This document shows, in pieces, positions 62,635-64,000 of a DNA stretch of 64,000 nucleotides. The translations under genes were made by a program, and so were the position numbers. The notes under the pieces are model-generated. The model did not search any database and had not been told where the DNA came from. It saw only the letters and a list, made by a program, of their open reading frames with translations. The stretch covers positions 1 to 64,000 of the forward strand of contig NZ_SRYA01000003.1 in NCBI RefSeq assembly GCF_004793545.1. Reading direction: 5' to 3'. Each line of letters begins with the position of its first letter. Within the stretch, counting starts at the first letter, position 1. Source of the stretch: Petralouisia muris. GTDB lineage: Bacteria > Bacillota > Clostridia > Lachnospirales > Lachnospiraceae.

Positions 62635-62766
62635 TGTTATTTTATCATATCTTATCGGACAGACCGTGTTGCTGTGAACTGTTAAAGTTCATGACTTTCC
62701 TATAAGATAAAAGTCCTCCGGGCAGGATGCGCACTCGCATGTAAGGCTGATGTCGCTCAGGCGCGG

Positions 62767-63318
62767 CTAATACAGAAGATCTTCCAGCCGAAGGATAAGT
62801 TCACTGTAAATGCAGGATGGAATCTCATCCTGGAAAGTATATTGATCGGTTTTCACTTCATGCTCAAAATCATAAACATTGACAATCCTGGTCATAGGGT
62901 TTACAATCCAGTATTCCCGCACTCCGGCGGTGCGGTATTTGTACAGCTTGACGCCGTAATCCACGTATTTTGTTCCAGGGGAAGCGATTTCGATAATCCA
63001 GTCTGGAGCTCCGTTACAGCCCTTCTCATTCAGCTTGTCAGTTTGGCAGACAACGGAAATATCAGGCTCCACATAATTCCTGTCATCTGCGTTCAGGAAA
63101 ACTGCAAATGGAGCGGGATAGACCCGGCAGGAACCATGTTTGGAATCAATGAAATCACGAATTTTATAGTGGAGTCCAGAAACAATTTCCTGATGGATGC
63201 GGGTAGGCGGAGCCATATCGTAAATCTGTCCGTCAATCAATTCTGACCGTTTGCCTTCCGGAAGCTGATAAATATAATCAAGGGTATATAGGGTTGGTTG
63301 TAAAAGAGGCATTGACAT
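62767..63318 (-). CDS. Uma2 family protein (PD-(D/E)XK nuclease-like)
   Basis: The 183-residue protein matches the Uma2/DUF820 family: ELIDGQIYDMAPPTRIHQEIVSGL (26-49), the catalytic-like VEPDISVVC and PDWIIEIASPGT (aspartate and E-x-x-S-P near 105-115), and the KLYKYRTAGVREYWIVNP end. Such proteins have a PD-(D/E)XK fold and are common in cyanobacteria and gut bacteria; their role is mostly unknown. AAGGAG lies 7 bases before the ATG. The 132 bp between it and the convergent permease gene hold no clear feature. Confidence 0.88.
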   Translation of the reverse strand: MSMPLLQPTLYTLDYIYQLPEGKRSELIDGQIYDMAPPTRIHQEIVSGLHYKIRDFIDSKHGSCRVYPAPFAVFLNADDRNYVEPDISVVCQTDKLNEKGCNGAPDWIIEIASPGTKYVDYGVKLYKYRTAGVREYWIVNPMTRIVNVYDFEHEVKTDQYTFQDEIPSCIYSELILRLEDLLY

Positions 63319-63570
63319 TATGTTCTCCTTTCTGAGAGATTGGCTGTTTGAAATCTAAAAACCTTGCTGATAGGTTCATTATACAAAAAAGGCAGGGTTC
63401 TGTAAAGCTATTGTGAAACCTATGGAATTAGATGCGCTGCTGTGAGGGAACTGCAGTCCTTGAACCATATTTTTGCCTATAAGCTGGAAAACAGTAAGAA
63501 TAAACGGAAAATCCTGTAACCTTCTCTGATTTTATCCGACTTATAGAGTGAACAGGGAAAGGAGGATATT

Positions 63571-64000
63571 ATGGAAGATACAGCGATCATAGATTTATTC
63601 TGGGAACGGAAAGAGGCGGCGATAGAGGAACTGAGCGGCAAATATTCCGGATATTGCTACAAAATTGCCTGGAACCTTCTTATGAACCATGAGGATTCGG
63701 AAGAATGCCTGAATGACACCTGGCTGTCAGCCTGGAATTATATGCCGCCCAAAAGACCTTCCCGTCTGGCAGTCTTTGTGGGAAGAATTACCAGAGGTCT
63801 TGCCATAGACTGCTTCCGCAAAAAGCATGCGGCAAAACGGCCGGACGCCCACAGGGCGGATGTGTGCTTTGAAATGGATGAGTTGTCTTTATCTTATACC
63901 ATTGAAGAGCAGATGGCAGAGAAGAAATTATTGGAGGAAATTGAAAAATTTCTGTGGAAGCTGCCAAAAGCGGACCGGGATATCTTTATCCGGCGGTACT
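63571..64000 (+). CDS. RNA polymerase sigma factor (sigma-70 family), cut by the window end
   Basis: GGAAAGGAGG precedes an ATG at 63571, and the frame stays open to the last base (143 codons). Region 2 is seen in YCYKIAWNLLMNHEDSEECL, NDTWLSAWNYMPP and FVGRITRGLAIDCFRKK; the start of region 4 (LPKADRDIFIRRY) is at the edge. It resembles ECF-like sigma factors of Clostridia paired with a DUF-type anti-sigma gene that would lie beyond the window. The 252-bp gap before it contains no other gene. Confidence 0.85.
   Translation, partial: MEDTAIIDLFWERKEAAIEELSGKYSGYCYKIAWNLLMNHEDSEECLNDTWLSAWNYMPPKRPSRLAVFVGRITRGLAIDCFRKKHAAKRPDAHRADVCFEMDELSLSYTIEEQMAEKKLLEEIEKFLWKLPKADRDIFIRRY

Noticed and set aside
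1-64000. CRISPR array
   Set aside because: No set of short direct repeats with unique spacers was seen; the repeats found have other spacing and nature.

Overview
The window looks like a chromosomal segment of a gut-type Firmicute of the class Clostridia, most likely Lachnospiraceae. The grounds are the protein families and gene neighbourhoods (VanG-type D-Ala-D-Ser genes, the VanRS pair, TnpV, large serine recombinases, a lysine-rich Ig-like cell-surface protein, thiSFGHE), strong AGGAGG ribosome-binding sites, TTG/GTG starts and sigma-A promoters. No species can be named from the sequence alone.

Layout. 1-3.9 kb: a MarR regulator with palindromic operators, then an operon of MATE exporter, CheW-like protein and cytidylate-kinase-like protein, and a lone winged-helix protein. 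3.9-6.8 kb: remains of an integrative element, with three imperfect repeats, a candidate pseudoknot leader, a small conserved-type protein and two fused, broken serine recombinases. 6.9-8.5 kb: small redox genes with a divergent HxlR regulator. 8.5-20.4 kb: a divergent catabolic cluster. kdgK-eda-dgoD lie on the minus strand; a sodium/solute symporter, D-aminoacylase, alcohol dehydrogenase, RidA, a D-serine-dehydratase-type PLP enzyme, a FadR regulator and an IlvD/Edd dehydratase lie on the plus strand. Together they could turn aldonates, and by inference N-acyl-D-amino sugar acids, into pyruvate and glyceraldehyde-3-phosphate. 20.6-24.4 kb: pyrE, small membrane proteins, VanZ, and an M29-type aminopeptidase split by a one-base frameshift. 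24.5-29.3 kb: a sugar-binding lipoprotein with a chemoreceptor, and a second chemoreceptor. 29.3-32.9 kb: purE-M-N-D.

33.1-47.6 kb: a dispersed VanG-type locus. vanR-vanS come first, then about 8 kb of other DNA (tRNA-Val, a TetR regulator, a decayed tnpV element, a candidate par-like type I toxin-antitoxin module, a fold-back element, and a 1249-residue Ig-like secreted protein), then vanG, vanXY and a vanT divided into membrane (vanTm) and racemase (vanTr) genes. 47.8-62.6 kb: mutY; two paralogous family 2 glycosyltransferases on either side of thiSFGHE and a thioredoxin-like lipoprotein; a permuted papain-like protein and a flippase-like membrane protein; then an ECF sigma factor with a membrane protein and an ABC exporter. 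The window ends with a Uma2 protein and the start of a second sigma factor, cut by the edge.

The most notable items are the par-like toxin-antitoxin locus at 37.3-37.6 kb, the split and scattered van cluster, the mixed sugar-acid and D-amino-acid catabolic cluster, a 99-bp repeat family with two copies, a 132-bp fold-back element, and a consensus promoter that fires into a terminator just before the thiamine operon, where no TPP riboswitch is visible.
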